From an uncultured SAR86 cluster bacterium (GTDB taxonomy: Bacteria > Pseudomonadota > Gammaproteobacteria > Magnimaribacterales > Magnimaribacteraceae): a stretch of 64,000 nucleotides of DNA. The stretch is from NCBI GenBank assembly GCA_902537425.1, contig CACBBD010000007.1, positions 1 through 64,000 of the forward strand, written 5' to 3'. Positions within the stretch are counted from its first letter, which is position 1, and each line of letters begins with the position of its first letter. This document shows positions 1 through 7,132 of this stretch, piece by piece. The notes under the pieces are model-generated. The model did not search any database. It worked only from the letters and a program-made list of their open reading frames with translations, and had not been told where the DNA came from. A program made the translations under genes and the position numbers.

Positions 1-939
1 ACTGTCAATAATCTTTTTCAATACGAAATGAGGCATGCTGGTATTTATCTCTCCAGCTAATTCTATGAATTTAGTTGGTACATCGTATTCTCTTGCCTTG
101 TAGGTGAGGTAGAACGGATCAATTGGAATGCAATGTCCTCCTAGACCTGGACCTGGGTAAAAGGGCATATAACCGAATGGTTTTGTAGAAGCTGCATCAA
201 TAACTTCCCAAATATCAATTCCCATAACGTCGTAAATTAGCTTGAGTTCATTTACAAGTGCTATATTCACACTTCTAAATATATTTTCAGTCAATTTAGT
301 GGCTTCAGCAGTTCTAGAGCTAGAAACAGTAATAACTTCAGTGATTATATTTTCATACAATTTTTTTGCGAGCATTCGTGATTTAGGAGTATCTGCTCCG
401 ATAATTTTAGGTATAGTAGATGTTGAAAATTGTTCATTGCCTGGATCTTCTCTCTCAGGTGAATAAGCTAGATAAAAATCTTTATTTGCCTTCAATCCAG
501 AAAATTCAAGTTCATTCAATATCAGATCATCTGTTGTTCCAGGATAAGTGCTAGATTCAAGAATAATTAATTGACCCTTTTTTAAGTTATCTTTGATGAA
601 TTTTACAGAATCCATGACAGGCTTAAGATTGGGCTCTCTAAATTTATTCAAAGGGGTAGGAACACATATGACTATAGCATCAGCCTTTTTTAGTTCTTTA
701 AAATTATCTGAAGGAATGAAAGCTTTAGAGGGTAAGAATTTAGCAAATAGGTCCTTTGAAATGTGATTTAAATAAGAATTGCCCTCTCTTAAAGTTTCTA
801 TCTTATTTTTATCTATATCCAATCCAATTACTTGATAGCCTTTTTCTAGAAATGCTATTGCCAAAGGTAAACCAACATATCCTAACCCAATGATAGAAAC
901 TACTGCCTCTTGATTTTGTATTTTTTCCAACAATTTCAT
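1..939 (-). CDS. Nucleotide-sugar dehydrogenase, WbpA/UDP-GlcNAc dehydrogenase type (partial)
   Basis: This gene is absent from the ORF track because its end lies beyond the window. I read it on the minus strand from the ATG at 939, giving 313 in-frame codons. The Rossmann motif GLGYVG lies at residues 18-23, followed by the SSTYPGTT segment and the catalytic-cysteine motif GGHCIPIDP near the left edge. These belong to the UDP-glucose/GDP-mannose dehydrogenase family, and the PGPGLGGHC form resembles WbpA-type UDP-N-acetylhexosamine dehydrogenases more than Ugd. The family oxidises C6 of a nucleotide sugar to a uronic acid using two NAD+. The C-terminal UDP-binding domain lies outside. It starts 15 bp after the upstream epimerase gene and is probably co-transcribed with it. 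The family is secure; the sugar substrate is inferred. Confidence 0.9.
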   Translation of the reverse strand, partial: MKLLEKIQNQEAVVSIIGLGYVGLPLAIAFLEKGYQVIGLDIDKNKIETLREGNSYLNHISKDLFAKFLPSKAFIPSDNFKELKKADAIVICVPTPLNKFREPNLKPVMDSVKFIKDNLKKGQLIILESSTYPGTTDDLILNELEFSGLKANKDFYLAYSPEREDPGNEQFSTSTIPKIIGADTPKSRMLAKKLYENIITEVITVSSSRTAEATKLTENIFRSVNIALVNELKLIYDVMGIDIWEVIDAASTKPFGYMPFYPGPGLGGHCIPIDPFYLTYKAREYDVPTKFIELAGEINTSMPHFVLKKIIDS

Positions 940-954
940 TCGTAATACCTTAAG

Positions 955-1905
955 CTACTGATCTAGGTTGAGATGTCTCATCCACTTGACAGTAAAGCAA
1001 TTATCTCCTTCTTGCAATTCACCGGCTTCGAAAGAATCAATGATATCGTCTATAGCATCGCTTACAGAGTATTTCTTTACAAAACCTGTATCAAGTAACT
1101 TTTGTGAATCTTGTCTGTAAGATCTAGGATCATTACTTTCAGTAACTGAAATTTTGGTTCCTTGGAGTTTCTTTCCTATAAGGTTAGCTATGTCAATAAT
1201 AGAGATATTTTCAAAGCCTGCATTGTAGCAACCAGATTCTATTTCTATATTTTTTAAGAAATGTTCATACACATTCACCATGTCTTGTATGTGTATATTA
1301 GGCCTTACTTGATCTCCTCCAAAAACTGTCATTTCATTATTTCTTAGAGCCTGCCAAGTGAACATATTTACACTTACATCCAATCTCATTCTTGGAGACC
1401 AGCCACAAACAGTTGCAGGCCTTACGCAATGAATTTTAAAGTCATCTTGATAACTCATTAATACCCTTTCAGAAACCATTTTGGTTTTGTTGTAAATAGA
1501 TATGGGCACGAGATCTAATTCTTCTGTAACACGTTCCTCTTTTTTAATTCCATAAACACTTCCACTACTTGCATAGATAAACTGTTTAACACTATGTTTC
1601 CTAGCTTCACTTGCCATTTGTTGCGTGGCAAGGACATTTACTTCCCAAGACAGTGAGGGATTTAATTCAACACTTGGATCATTTGCAATATTAGCCAGAT
1701 GAATTATTGTCTCGACACCTTCAAAAGGAATGTCTTCTATATTTCTTATATCTGCTTTTATACAGGTCAGGTTCTCATGGGGTGTAAGAAAATTACCAAA
1801 CCATTCAGTATCAACTACAATGACTCTATAGCCTTGAGCGATGAGTTTAGAAACTAATGCGCTGCCTACAAATCCGCATCCACCAGTAACAAGTATTTTT
1901 TTCAT
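955..1905 (-). CDS. NAD-dependent epimerase/dehydratase (extended SDR)
   Basis: A 316-residue extended short-chain dehydrogenase. It has the NAD motif TGGCGFVG (glycines at 8, 11 and 14) and a catalytic YxxxK at Y138-K142 (YNKTK), preceded by the SSGSVYG segment that supplies the active-site serine. Such enzymes epimerise, dehydrate or reduce nucleotide-sugar hexoses or heptoses for surface polysaccharide. The start overlaps the upstream SDR by 4 bp (ATGA type), so the two are translationally coupled. The exact reaction (4-epimerase, 3,5-epimerase or reductase) cannot be read from sequence. In a heptose pathway it could be the reductase or epimerase acting after the dehydratase next door. Confidence 0.85.
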   Translation of the reverse strand: MKKILVTGGCGFVGSALVSKLIAQGYRVIVVDTEWFGNFLTPHENLTCIKADIRNIEDIPFEGVETIIHLANIANDPSVELNPSLSWEVNVLATQQMASEARKHSVKQFIYASSGSVYGIKKEERVTEELDLVPISIYNKTKMVSERVLMSYQDDFKIHCVRPATVCGWSPRMRLDVSVNMFTWQALRNNEMTVFGGDQVRPNIHIQDMVNVYEHFLKNIEIESGCYNAGFENISIIDIANLIGKKLQGTKISVTESNDPRSYRQDSQKLLDTGFVKKYSVSDAIDDIIDSFEAGELQEGDNCFTVKWMRHLNLDQ

Positions 1906-2909
1906 TTTTTATGAGAGTACTCCTTGGTATGATTATTTAAAAATTCAAGATTCTCTTTCACCCAATCAAAAGTTTGGTTCAAACCTTCTGAAAGCTTTAT
2001 CTTATCTTCCCAGTTAAGTTCTTCTCTTATACGAGATGAATCTAATAAATAAGCAGAATCTTTTCCAGGTCGATCCGGGCCTTGTTCTACAAAATCTTCT
2101 AGTTTGACACAGCAAAGATCAGATATCTGCTGAACTAAATCTTTAATCATAATACTCTCGGTTCCAGATATATGGTAAGAGGTACCAATTTTGCCATCTT
2201 CAGCAATTTTTAGTGTTGCACTGCAAACATCTTCTACATGTATAAAAGATCTAGTAGATTTTCCACCTCCATCAAGTTTAAATTTGCCTGCCGTCAAGGC
2301 TTCAATAATTGCCCTAGGTATTATTCGATATAGACTCTGTCCGGGCCCATAAACATTTGCTGCCCTTGTAAAAAGCACAGGGAAGTTGAAAGTTTCATGA
2401 TAAGCTTTTAGATGTAAATCTTGAGCAGCCCTTGATATTGCATACGGTGTGGAAGGATTAAAATTAAAATTCTCCTTGATCCAACCTTCTGTAGAACCAT
2501 ATACCTCAGGCGTCGTGATGCTTACGTATTTCTCTATAAAAGAGAAATCTTTAATAGCATTAATCAATTTGGATAAGGAAACTATATTTGTTTGGTACCA
2601 GTCCTCAGGAGAATTCCAGCTTTGTCCAACCATACTTTGAGCAGCAAAATTGATAATATGCGTAAAGCGTCGTGCATTCACTAATTCGACAATTTTTGAT
2701 AAGTCATTATTTAAATCATAATTGAAATATTCGTATAAGCCTTCTTTGTAGTCCCTCCATTTATGTGCTAAAAAAGGTTTATCTAGTTCAGCGGATCGAC
2801 TTATGCCTACACATTGAATGTCTTTAGATAGAAGGTGAGAAATAAAATGTGTTCCCGTAAAAGAATTAGAACCAATTACTAAATAATAATTATTTGGATT
2901 TTTCTTCAT
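1902..2909 (-). CDS. GDP-mannose 4,6-dehydratase-like extended SDR
   Basis: A 335-residue extended SDR. The N-terminal NAD loop reads VIGSNSFTG, and the TTPEVYGSTEGW block with SFIHVEDV further on is typical of nucleotide-sugar 4,6-dehydratases such as GMD, RmlB and DmhA. The catalytic tyrosine is Y156, but the usual YxxxK lysine position is arginine (YAISR, R160). The gene overlaps the preceding nucleotidyltransferase by 20 bp, which points to tight coupling. If the nucleotidyltransferase makes an NDP-heptose, this enzyme would give the 4-keto-6-deoxy intermediate; that is inference from the neighbours. Confidence 0.8.
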   Translation of the reverse strand: MKKNPNNYYLVIGSNSFTGTHFISHLLSKDIQCVGISRSAELDKPFLAHKWRDYKEGLYEYFNYDLNNDLSKIVELVNARRFTHIINFAAQSMVGQSWNSPEDWYQTNIVSLSKLINAIKDFSFIEKYVSITTPEVYGSTEGWIKENFNFNPSTPYAISRAAQDLHLKAYHETFNFPVLFTRAANVYGPGQSLYRIIPRAIIEALTAGKFKLDGGGKSTRSFIHVEDVCSATLKIAEDGKIGTSYHISGTESIMIKDLVQQISDLCCVKLEDFVEQGPDRPGKDSAYLLDSSRIREELNWEDKIKLSEGLNQTFDWVKENLEFLNNHTKEYSHKK

Positions 2910-3693
2910 ACCTTTCTCGAGCTTGGTTTATTAATTTATGAATAGGATGTTTCATAAATAAATAATGCCATTCATCTCTATGAACTTCATTGTTTTTTCT
3001 TTCTAAAGTTTGACACTTTAAAAGGTTTTCAATACTTCCTATATCGATGTGAATTCCTTCGTTATGCCAAACACTAATTTTTCCTAAAAGTCTTGGTATT
3101 ACGTCTAAACTAAAATCAGTGATTTCACTTTGTTCAGTTATCCAATCTAGAAATTCTTCATTCAACATATAAATTGCTCCATTCGCTATGTTTGAAGGTG
3201 GGCTTGAAACTTTTTCATGAAAGTCAATTAATATGCCATTTGTATCTGTTGTTACAATCCCACAAGATTCAGGTTGATTGGTGGTAAATGTCATCATGGT
3301 TGCAATAGAAGATTTTGGTTTCTCATGATGAGCATTAATAAATTCAGAAAAGTTAGCACTACAAAAATTGTCGGCGTGAGCAAGCAATATGTCCCCTCCT
3401 CTAAAGAATTCATGATTTTTTATCAGAGTACCAGCTGTACCTAATAACTTATCTTCATAAACCCAAGTAATCAAACCTTTGAATTTATCTCTTTCAAGAA
3501 ATTTTTTTACTTCATCTGAAAGATAGTGAAGATTAATCAATATATCGTGAATGCCAGAATCATGAAGGGTATCTATCCAATACTCTAAAAGAGCTTTGTC
3601 CTTAATAGGCATTAAGCACTTTGGCCAAATATCGGATAATGGACTTAACCTAGTGCCGTAGCCCCCTGACAACAATAATGCTTTAGTTGACAC
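2890..3693 (-). CDS. Sugar-phosphate nucleotidyltransferase (HddC/RmlA-like)
   Basis: A 267-residue NTP_transferase-fold protein. The N-terminal signature GGYGTRLSPL followed by WPKCLMPI is the nucleotide-binding loop and lysine of hexose- and heptose-1-phosphate nucleotidyltransferases. LLAHADNF is the metal-binding aspartate region and GAIYMLN the sugar-binding part. It lies between a SIS isomerase (1 bp away) and a GMD-like dehydratase, the neighbourhood of D-glycero-D-manno-heptose-1-phosphate guanylyltransferase (HddC) in capsule clusters. The family is clear. The choice of GTP and of a heptose substrate is inference; a mannose- or glucose-1-phosphate enzyme remains possible. Confidence 0.8.
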   Translation of the reverse strand: MSTKALLLSGGYGTRLSPLSDIWPKCLMPIKDKALLEYWIDTLHDSGIHDILINLHYLSDEVKKFLERDKFKGLITWVYEDKLLGTAGTLIKNHEFFRGGDILLAHADNFCSANFSEFINAHHEKPKSSIATMMTFTTNQPESCGIVTTDTNGILIDFHEKVSSPPSNIANGAIYMLNEEFLDWITEQSEITDFSLDVIPRLLGKISVWHNEGIHIDIGSIENLLKCQTLERKNNEVHRDEWHYLFMKHPIHKLINQARERYEEKSK

Positions 3694-4236
3694 TTAATCT
3701 TCTTGTCTTGAAATAACATGATCAACAATCGCAAGAAGCCAGATATGGTGAGTCATTTCTATAAAATTATAGTTCTCGCTATCTATCCATAAATTAACAT
3801 CACCAAGCCTCCTTAATGGATTAGATTCGGAAAAACCCGAGAGAGTGATCAATTTCATTCCCATAGATTGAGTCAGTTTAGCGGCGTTAACAATGTTATC
3901 AGACTGACCACTGCTACTAATCAAGATAATAAGATCCTCAGGATCGGCATAAGCCCTAAGTGCTTCTACGACCCAATTTTCATATCCATAGTCATTTGCA
4001 AAACAAGTAATTAAGTCAGCTTCATTAAAATTTATTGATCTAGTCTTAGCCGCCTTAGTAAAATCAACAGAAACATGGCTAGCCATTGCAGCACTCCCAC
4101 CGTTACCAACAACAATTACTTTGCCTTTGTTCTTTTTTGTATTCTCAACTAATAAGGTGGCTGAGTTAAGATCATCATGATTTATGCTCTGAATATAATC
4201 TGAAAGTTGTTTGAGATAATTACTATAAAATTGCAT
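3694..4236 (-). CDS. SIS-domain sugar isomerase, GmhA-related
   Basis: A 180-residue single SIS domain with the phosphosugar-binding motif VVGNGGSAAMASH and the second loop ISSSGQSDN. It resembles sedoheptulose-7-phosphate isomerase (GmhA), which starts heptose biosynthesis, and sits in the polysaccharide operon 5 bp after wzz. A canonical gmhA also exists in this window (14763-15374). In this copy the GmhA catalytic glutamate region (AAEF) reads SVDF, and the C-terminal HxxxH region reads MTHHIWLL, so the second histidine seems to be leucine. It may be a dedicated pathway isomerase with altered catalysis, or it may use another ketose phosphate. Confidence 0.75.
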   Translation of the reverse strand: MQFYSNYLKQLSDYIQSINHDDLNSATLLVENTKKNKGKVIVVGNGGSAAMASHVSVDFTKAAKTRSINFNEADLITCFANDYGYENWVVEALRAYADPEDLIILISSSGQSDNIVNAAKLTQSMGMKLITLSGFSESNPLRRLGDVNLWIDSENYNFIEMTHHIWLLAIVDHVISRQED

Positions 4237-4241
4237 TTCTT

Positions 4242-5174
4242 CTAAGAATTTCTTTGAGTACTCCTAAAACCAAAATTAAAGATAAGCATACTTAATATTG
4301 TTATAACAAAGCCAACAGCTGTGACTGATAGCACAAGAGATGTCCTTCGAGGAAATATCCTGGATTCGGCAATAAATGGTTCATCGATATACTCAACTAG
4401 ATATTCATCATTAACACTGGCCAACATCTGTTCATTGATAATTTTTAAGATTAAATTCGATAGAGATTGTTCCACATAAAGCAGTTTATTGGTAGATTGA
4501 AGATTAGTCAGATAGTCAAGTTCCTTTGTGGATTGAATTAAATCTTGTTCTTTTTGAAGAGAATTTATTTCTCGGAAAATTAGCTCTAAAATTTGTTTAG
4601 CGAAGAAAGGTGAGGAGTGATCGTAAGACAAGTATATGAATTGAGTCTTTTTATCAACTGATATAGTAAGATCAGATAAGAAAACCTCATGAGCTTCTAA
4701 AGATGAAGGTTTAGATTTTCTTAAGCCAGCTGGAATTCGAACCCATTCATTAGTTTTTGAATCAAATATATTATCATCATAAATTATGCTTTTAGAATCA
4801 AAGTCAAATGATTCATGAGCAAAAACATTTTCAAGAACTCCTGGAAAAGAAGCTAGATGATCGAAGAAAGATCGAGAAGTGATTTTGGCGGTCACGTAGG
4901 CCGGATTTTTTGAATTAAATGAGCCCGATGAAGTATCTAAATTTAAGCCCGCTAGAGAAGCCAGGCCCATAGCGTTAGAGGATATTGAAGCTGAAGAAGA
5001 AGACGAGGATAAACTGCTATCTGAAATTTGCAAAAGAGCTTCACTTCGATAAATTTCTTGTAAGTTTAATGCGACTATACTTGTAACTGAAGCAATTAAA
5101 AAAGTAATGAAACCTATGACGTAGATTTTCTTTATGAGAAAAGATAGTAAGTCTTGGGTACTAATATCATTCAT
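4242..5174 (-). CDS. wzz: Wzz-family polysaccharide chain-length determinant
   Basis: A 310-residue protein with the polysaccharide co-polymerase layout. A short cytoplasmic N-terminus is followed by a transmembrane helix at about residues 14-36 (KKIYVIGFITFLIASVTS). Then comes a large periplasmic domain containing a serine-rich stretch and a coiled-coil-prone segment around 190-240, and a second transmembrane helix near the C-terminus at about 278-302. Wzz proteins set the modal length of O-antigen or capsule made by the Wzx/Wzy route. It is first in the minus-strand operon, after a 114 bp gap. In Pseudomonas aeruginosa wzz likewise opens the O-antigen locus near ihfB. The ATG used has only a weak, close Shine-Dalgarno (AGGAT). 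Confidence 0.85.
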   Translation of the reverse strand: MNDISTQDLLSFLIKKIYVIGFITFLIASVTSIVALNLQEIYRSEALLQISDSSLSSSSSSASISSNAMGLASLAGLNLDTSSGSFNSKNPAYVTAKITSRSFFDHLASFPGVLENVFAHESFDFDSKSIIYDDNIFDSKTNEWVRIPAGLRKSKPSSLEAHEVFLSDLTISVDKKTQFIYLSYDHSSPFFAKQILELIFREINSLQKEQDLIQSTKELDYLTNLQSTNKLLYVEQSLSNLILKIINEQMLASVNDEYLVEYIDEPFIAESRIFPRRTSLVLSVTAVGFVITILSMLIFNFGFRSTQRNS

Positions 5175-5212
5175 ATCCTAAAATTTTTTGCTTTAAGTCC
5201 TCTCCTTTACGA

Positions 5213-5218
5213 ATTATA
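5213..5218 (-). promoter_or_regulatory. Putative -10 box for the wzz polysaccharide operon
   Basis: A perfect TATAAT on the minus strand lies 39 bp before the wzz start, in the 114 bp gap between wzz and the fused nucleotidyltransferase-cupin gene. The -35 position at 17 bp spacing (TACTAA) is poor, so this is only a candidate. Confidence 0.3.
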
Positions 5219-5253
5219 CCTCTAGATAGTGTTACTTAGTATATAGAATATAA

Positions 5254-5275
5254 GCTGAGAGATTAGAGCCTCAGC
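5254..5275 (-). terminator. Weak stem-loop after the nucleotidyltransferase-cupin gene
   Basis: A 6-bp inverted repeat (GCTGAG/CTCAGC, 10-nt loop), read on the minus strand, lies just after the stop of the 5289-6065 gene and is followed by an A/T-rich stretch (TTATATTCTATA). There is no true U-run, so termination is uncertain. It could separate that gene from the wzz operon. Confidence 0.25.
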
Positions 5276-5288
5276 AAGTTAGGAATAA

Positions 5289-6065
5289 TCATGAATTTTC
5301 ATCATAATAGTAGAGCCTTTCAATATCTTCTTCAGAAGTTTCTTTACCAAACTGTATTTCAACAATATGGCATTTTTCATCATACGGATTAAATATTTGA
5401 TGCCACTCCTGTTCAAGGATAAATAGTGAATCATGTTTGTGTAATATCTTTTCTTCATATTTTTCTGATTCTCCTTTTGAGTGACGTACTTTACAAGCAC
5501 CATGCGTAACTAACCAAAATTCATTTCTTTTTTGATGCCTCTGAAAGCTCATGCCCTTAAATGGATCAACAACGAGTTCTTTTACTTTTACATTTTTGTC
5601 GACAAACAAGTCATAAAATTCTCCCCAAACTCTCTTCTCCATGGGGTATGCCCAATTCTTTAATATCCAACTACTTGAATTTTGTTTATCGCTTCCACCA
5701 ACTGAAAATTCAAAAGAGATTCCCGGCAGAGACATTTCTGGAATATTTTCTTTATCTCTATCTCCTCCATTACAAAAAACTATCTCGTCATCTGGATACT
5801 TAGCTTTCAAATCCATTAATCCTTTTATACAACTTCCTAAATGGTCGTCTTCAAATCCTATGACTTCGTCTACAAACTTAAGGTTTGTCAAAATAGTCTT
5901 TCTTTCTTGAAAAGGCATAAAGAACCTTTCTTTTTTCTTTATCAACCAGTCGTCGCTGTTCAATAAAATAACTAGCTTGGAACCTAAACGAGAAGCATGC
6001 TCAATATATGAAATGTGACCGCTGTGTATTGGATCAAAGCCACCACTTATAACTGCGATTTTCAT
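5289..6065 (-). CDS. Fused HldE-C-like nucleotidyltransferase and cupin
   Basis: A 258-residue two-domain protein. Residues 1 to about 140 form a cytidylyltransferase-like fold with GGFDPIHSGH (H14xxH17), similar to the C-terminal ADP-heptose synthase half of HldE and to RfaE2. Residues of about 150-258 form a cupin with the pattern SFQRHQKRNEFWLV, typical of type II mannose-6-phosphate isomerase cupins. The first domain would move a nucleotidyl group onto a sugar- or alcohol-phosphate; the cupin could be an isomerase or a sugar-binding module. The gene starts 45 bp after tRNA-Leu with no terminator between, so it may be read from the tRNA promoter. Both domains are well supported; their joint reaction is unknown. 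Confidence 0.75.
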   Translation of the reverse strand: MKIAVISGGFDPIHSGHISYIEHASRLGSKLVILLNSDDWLIKKKERFFMPFQERKTILTNLKFVDEVIGFEDDHLGSCIKGLMDLKAKYPDDEIVFCNGGDRDKENIPEMSLPGISFEFSVGGSDKQNSSSWILKNWAYPMEKRVWGEFYDLFVDKNVKVKELVVDPFKGMSFQRHQKRNEFWLVTHGACKVRHSKGESEKYEEKILHKHDSLFILEQEWHQIFNPYDEKCHIVEIQFGKETSEEDIERLYYYDENS

Positions 6066-6109
6066 GGTTAAGTTTATTTTCCCCTTGTTTAAAGATTATG
6101 CACTCAAAT

Positions 6110-6196
6110 TGGTGCCCGGGGCCGGACTCGAACCGGCACGAAGTTTCCTTCGAGGGATTTTAAGTCCCTTGTGTCTACCAATTCCACCACCCGGGC
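6110..6196 (-). tRNA. tRNA-Leu (anticodon UAA)
   Basis: An 87-nt class II tRNA on the minus strand. The acceptor arms GCCCGGG and CCCGGGC pair, the discriminator is A, and CCA is encoded at 6110-6112. The T-arm reads GCCGGTTCGAGTCCGGC, the anticodon loop ACTTAAAAT contains TAA, and the long variable arm CTCGAAGGAAACTTCG is typical of tRNA-Leu. It follows tRNA-Cys by 45 bp, the same order as cysT-leuZ in E. coli. Confidence 0.97.
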
Positions 6197-6241
6197 ATTT
6201 TGGCATTGTACTTTATTACTAAAGTTTAGTAGAGAAAAGAA

Positions 6242-6315
6242 TGGAGGCTGAGGCCGGAATCGAACCGGCGTCTAAGGATTTGCAATCCTCTGCATAACCA
6301 TTTTGCTACTCAGCC
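6242..6315 (-). tRNA. tRNA-Cys (anticodon GCA)
   Basis: A 74-nt tRNA on the minus strand with acceptor GGCTGAG/CTCAGCC, discriminator U, encoded CCA (6242-6244), T-arm GCCGGTTCGATTCCGGC and anticodon loop TTGCAAA (GCA). In E. coli the order is pgsA-glyW-cysT-leuZ. Here no tRNA-Gly is seen, and sulfate-activation genes separate pgsA from this tRNA. Confidence 0.97.
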
Positions 6316-6329
6316 ATTTTCGAAAGGAA

Positions 6330-6358
6330 GATTTACAGTACAACATTATTTTAGTCAA
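6330..6358 (-). promoter_or_regulatory. Putative sigma-70 promoter of the tRNA-Cys/tRNA-Leu pair
   Basis: On the minus strand TTGACT (-35) and TAAATC (-10) are separated by exactly 17 bp, and the -10 ends 14 bp before the mature tRNA-Cys 5' end. The -35 overlaps the stop codon of the permease gene. The -35 is good and the -10 only fair. It would let the tRNAs be transcribed independently of the upstream genes. Confidence 0.5.
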
Positions 6359-7130
6359 AATAAAAAAGAAACACTGATGAGGCAATTAAATTTATTCCTA
6401 TTATAATCCTTATAAGATTTTGTGGAGAATTGAATATTGAATTACTTGCAATAATTACACCAGGCACAGAACCGGTTAAGAGCAACCCTAAAATTGATAA
6501 GTCTAAATTTCCAAAAGCAAAGTAAGTAAAACCTGCTAAAAAAGTAACAGGAATAGCGTGAACGATGTCAGTACCTACTAAACTGTAGGGATTAAGTCTT
6601 TTGGGGTACAGAATATTTAAAACAGCTGCTCCTATTGCTCCAGCGCCAACTGATGTTGCAGAGACTGAAGCCCCTATCAAAGAGCCAAAGATAGTAGTTA
6701 CAAAACTGTTCTTAGTTTCTTTTAACTTAAATAAATTTAGATACTTGTAGGTAGACGTATTAATTGAATCTCTAAAGATCATAATCATTCCAGAAATGAA
6801 GATTAAAATACATAAAACATTCATCATAATTTCGGAAAAAAAGATGGGGTTTGTATTTATAAACAAAAGGATAATCAAAGATGCAGGGATACTTCCCGCC
6901 CAGAGTCTCTTGGAAACTTTCCAATCTATAGTTTTTTTCCTAAAGTGAAAAATGATGCCAATTGATTTAGTAATACAAGAAAAAGCTAAATCTATAGCGA
7001 CAACAACAATCAACTCCAACTGAAAAAATATCAAAAGCAGAGGAGCAAGAGTTGCTCCTCCCCCTACACCGGTGAGCCCTATTAAGATACCGACTAGAAA
7101 ACCAACAAAAGGTAAAAGAATAGGATCCAC
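6351..7130 (-). CDS. TauE/SafE family (DUF81) membrane permease
   Basis: A 259-residue polytopic membrane protein with about eight hydrophobic segments. It shows the family's repeated glycine-rich motif, GLTGVGGGATLAPLL near residues 18-33, with a related SATSVGAGAIGAAVLN near residue 160. TauE/SafE proteins are proposed transporters of sulfite, sulfoacetate or other organosulfur anions. Its stop overlaps the tRNA-Cys promoter, and it starts 2 bp after cysNC, so it belongs to the sulfate-activation operon. Export of sulfite or movement of a sulfur compound linked to that operon is likely, but the substrate is unknown. Confidence 0.85.
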   Translation of the reverse strand: MDPILLPFVGFLVGILIGLTGVGGGATLAPLLLIFFQLELIVVVAIDLAFSCITKSIGIIFHFRKKTIDWKVSKRLWAGSIPASLIILLFINTNPIFFSEIMMNVLCILIFISGMIMIFRDSINTSTYKYLNLFKLKETKNSFVTTIFGSLIGASVSATSVGAGAIGAAVLNILYPKRLNPYSLVGTDIVHAIPVTFLAGFTYFAFGNLDLSILGLLLTGSVPGVIIASNSIFNSPQNLIRIIIGINLIASSVFLFYFD

Positions 7131-7132
7131 GC

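Noticed and set aside
242-466. 74-residue plus-strand ORF of the track
   Set aside because: It lies antisense to the nucleotide-sugar dehydrogenase, which has clear family motifs in its own frame. It is a shadow.
5200-5212. Strong Shine-Dalgarno (AAAGGAGAGG) before wzz, possibly for an extra small ORF
   Set aside because: No ATG, GTG or TTG follows at workable spacing on the minus strand, so no gene can be supported.
5279-5503. 74-residue minus-strand ORF overlapping the cupin domain
   Set aside because: It is in another frame of the cupin coding sequence, highly basic, and shows no family motif.
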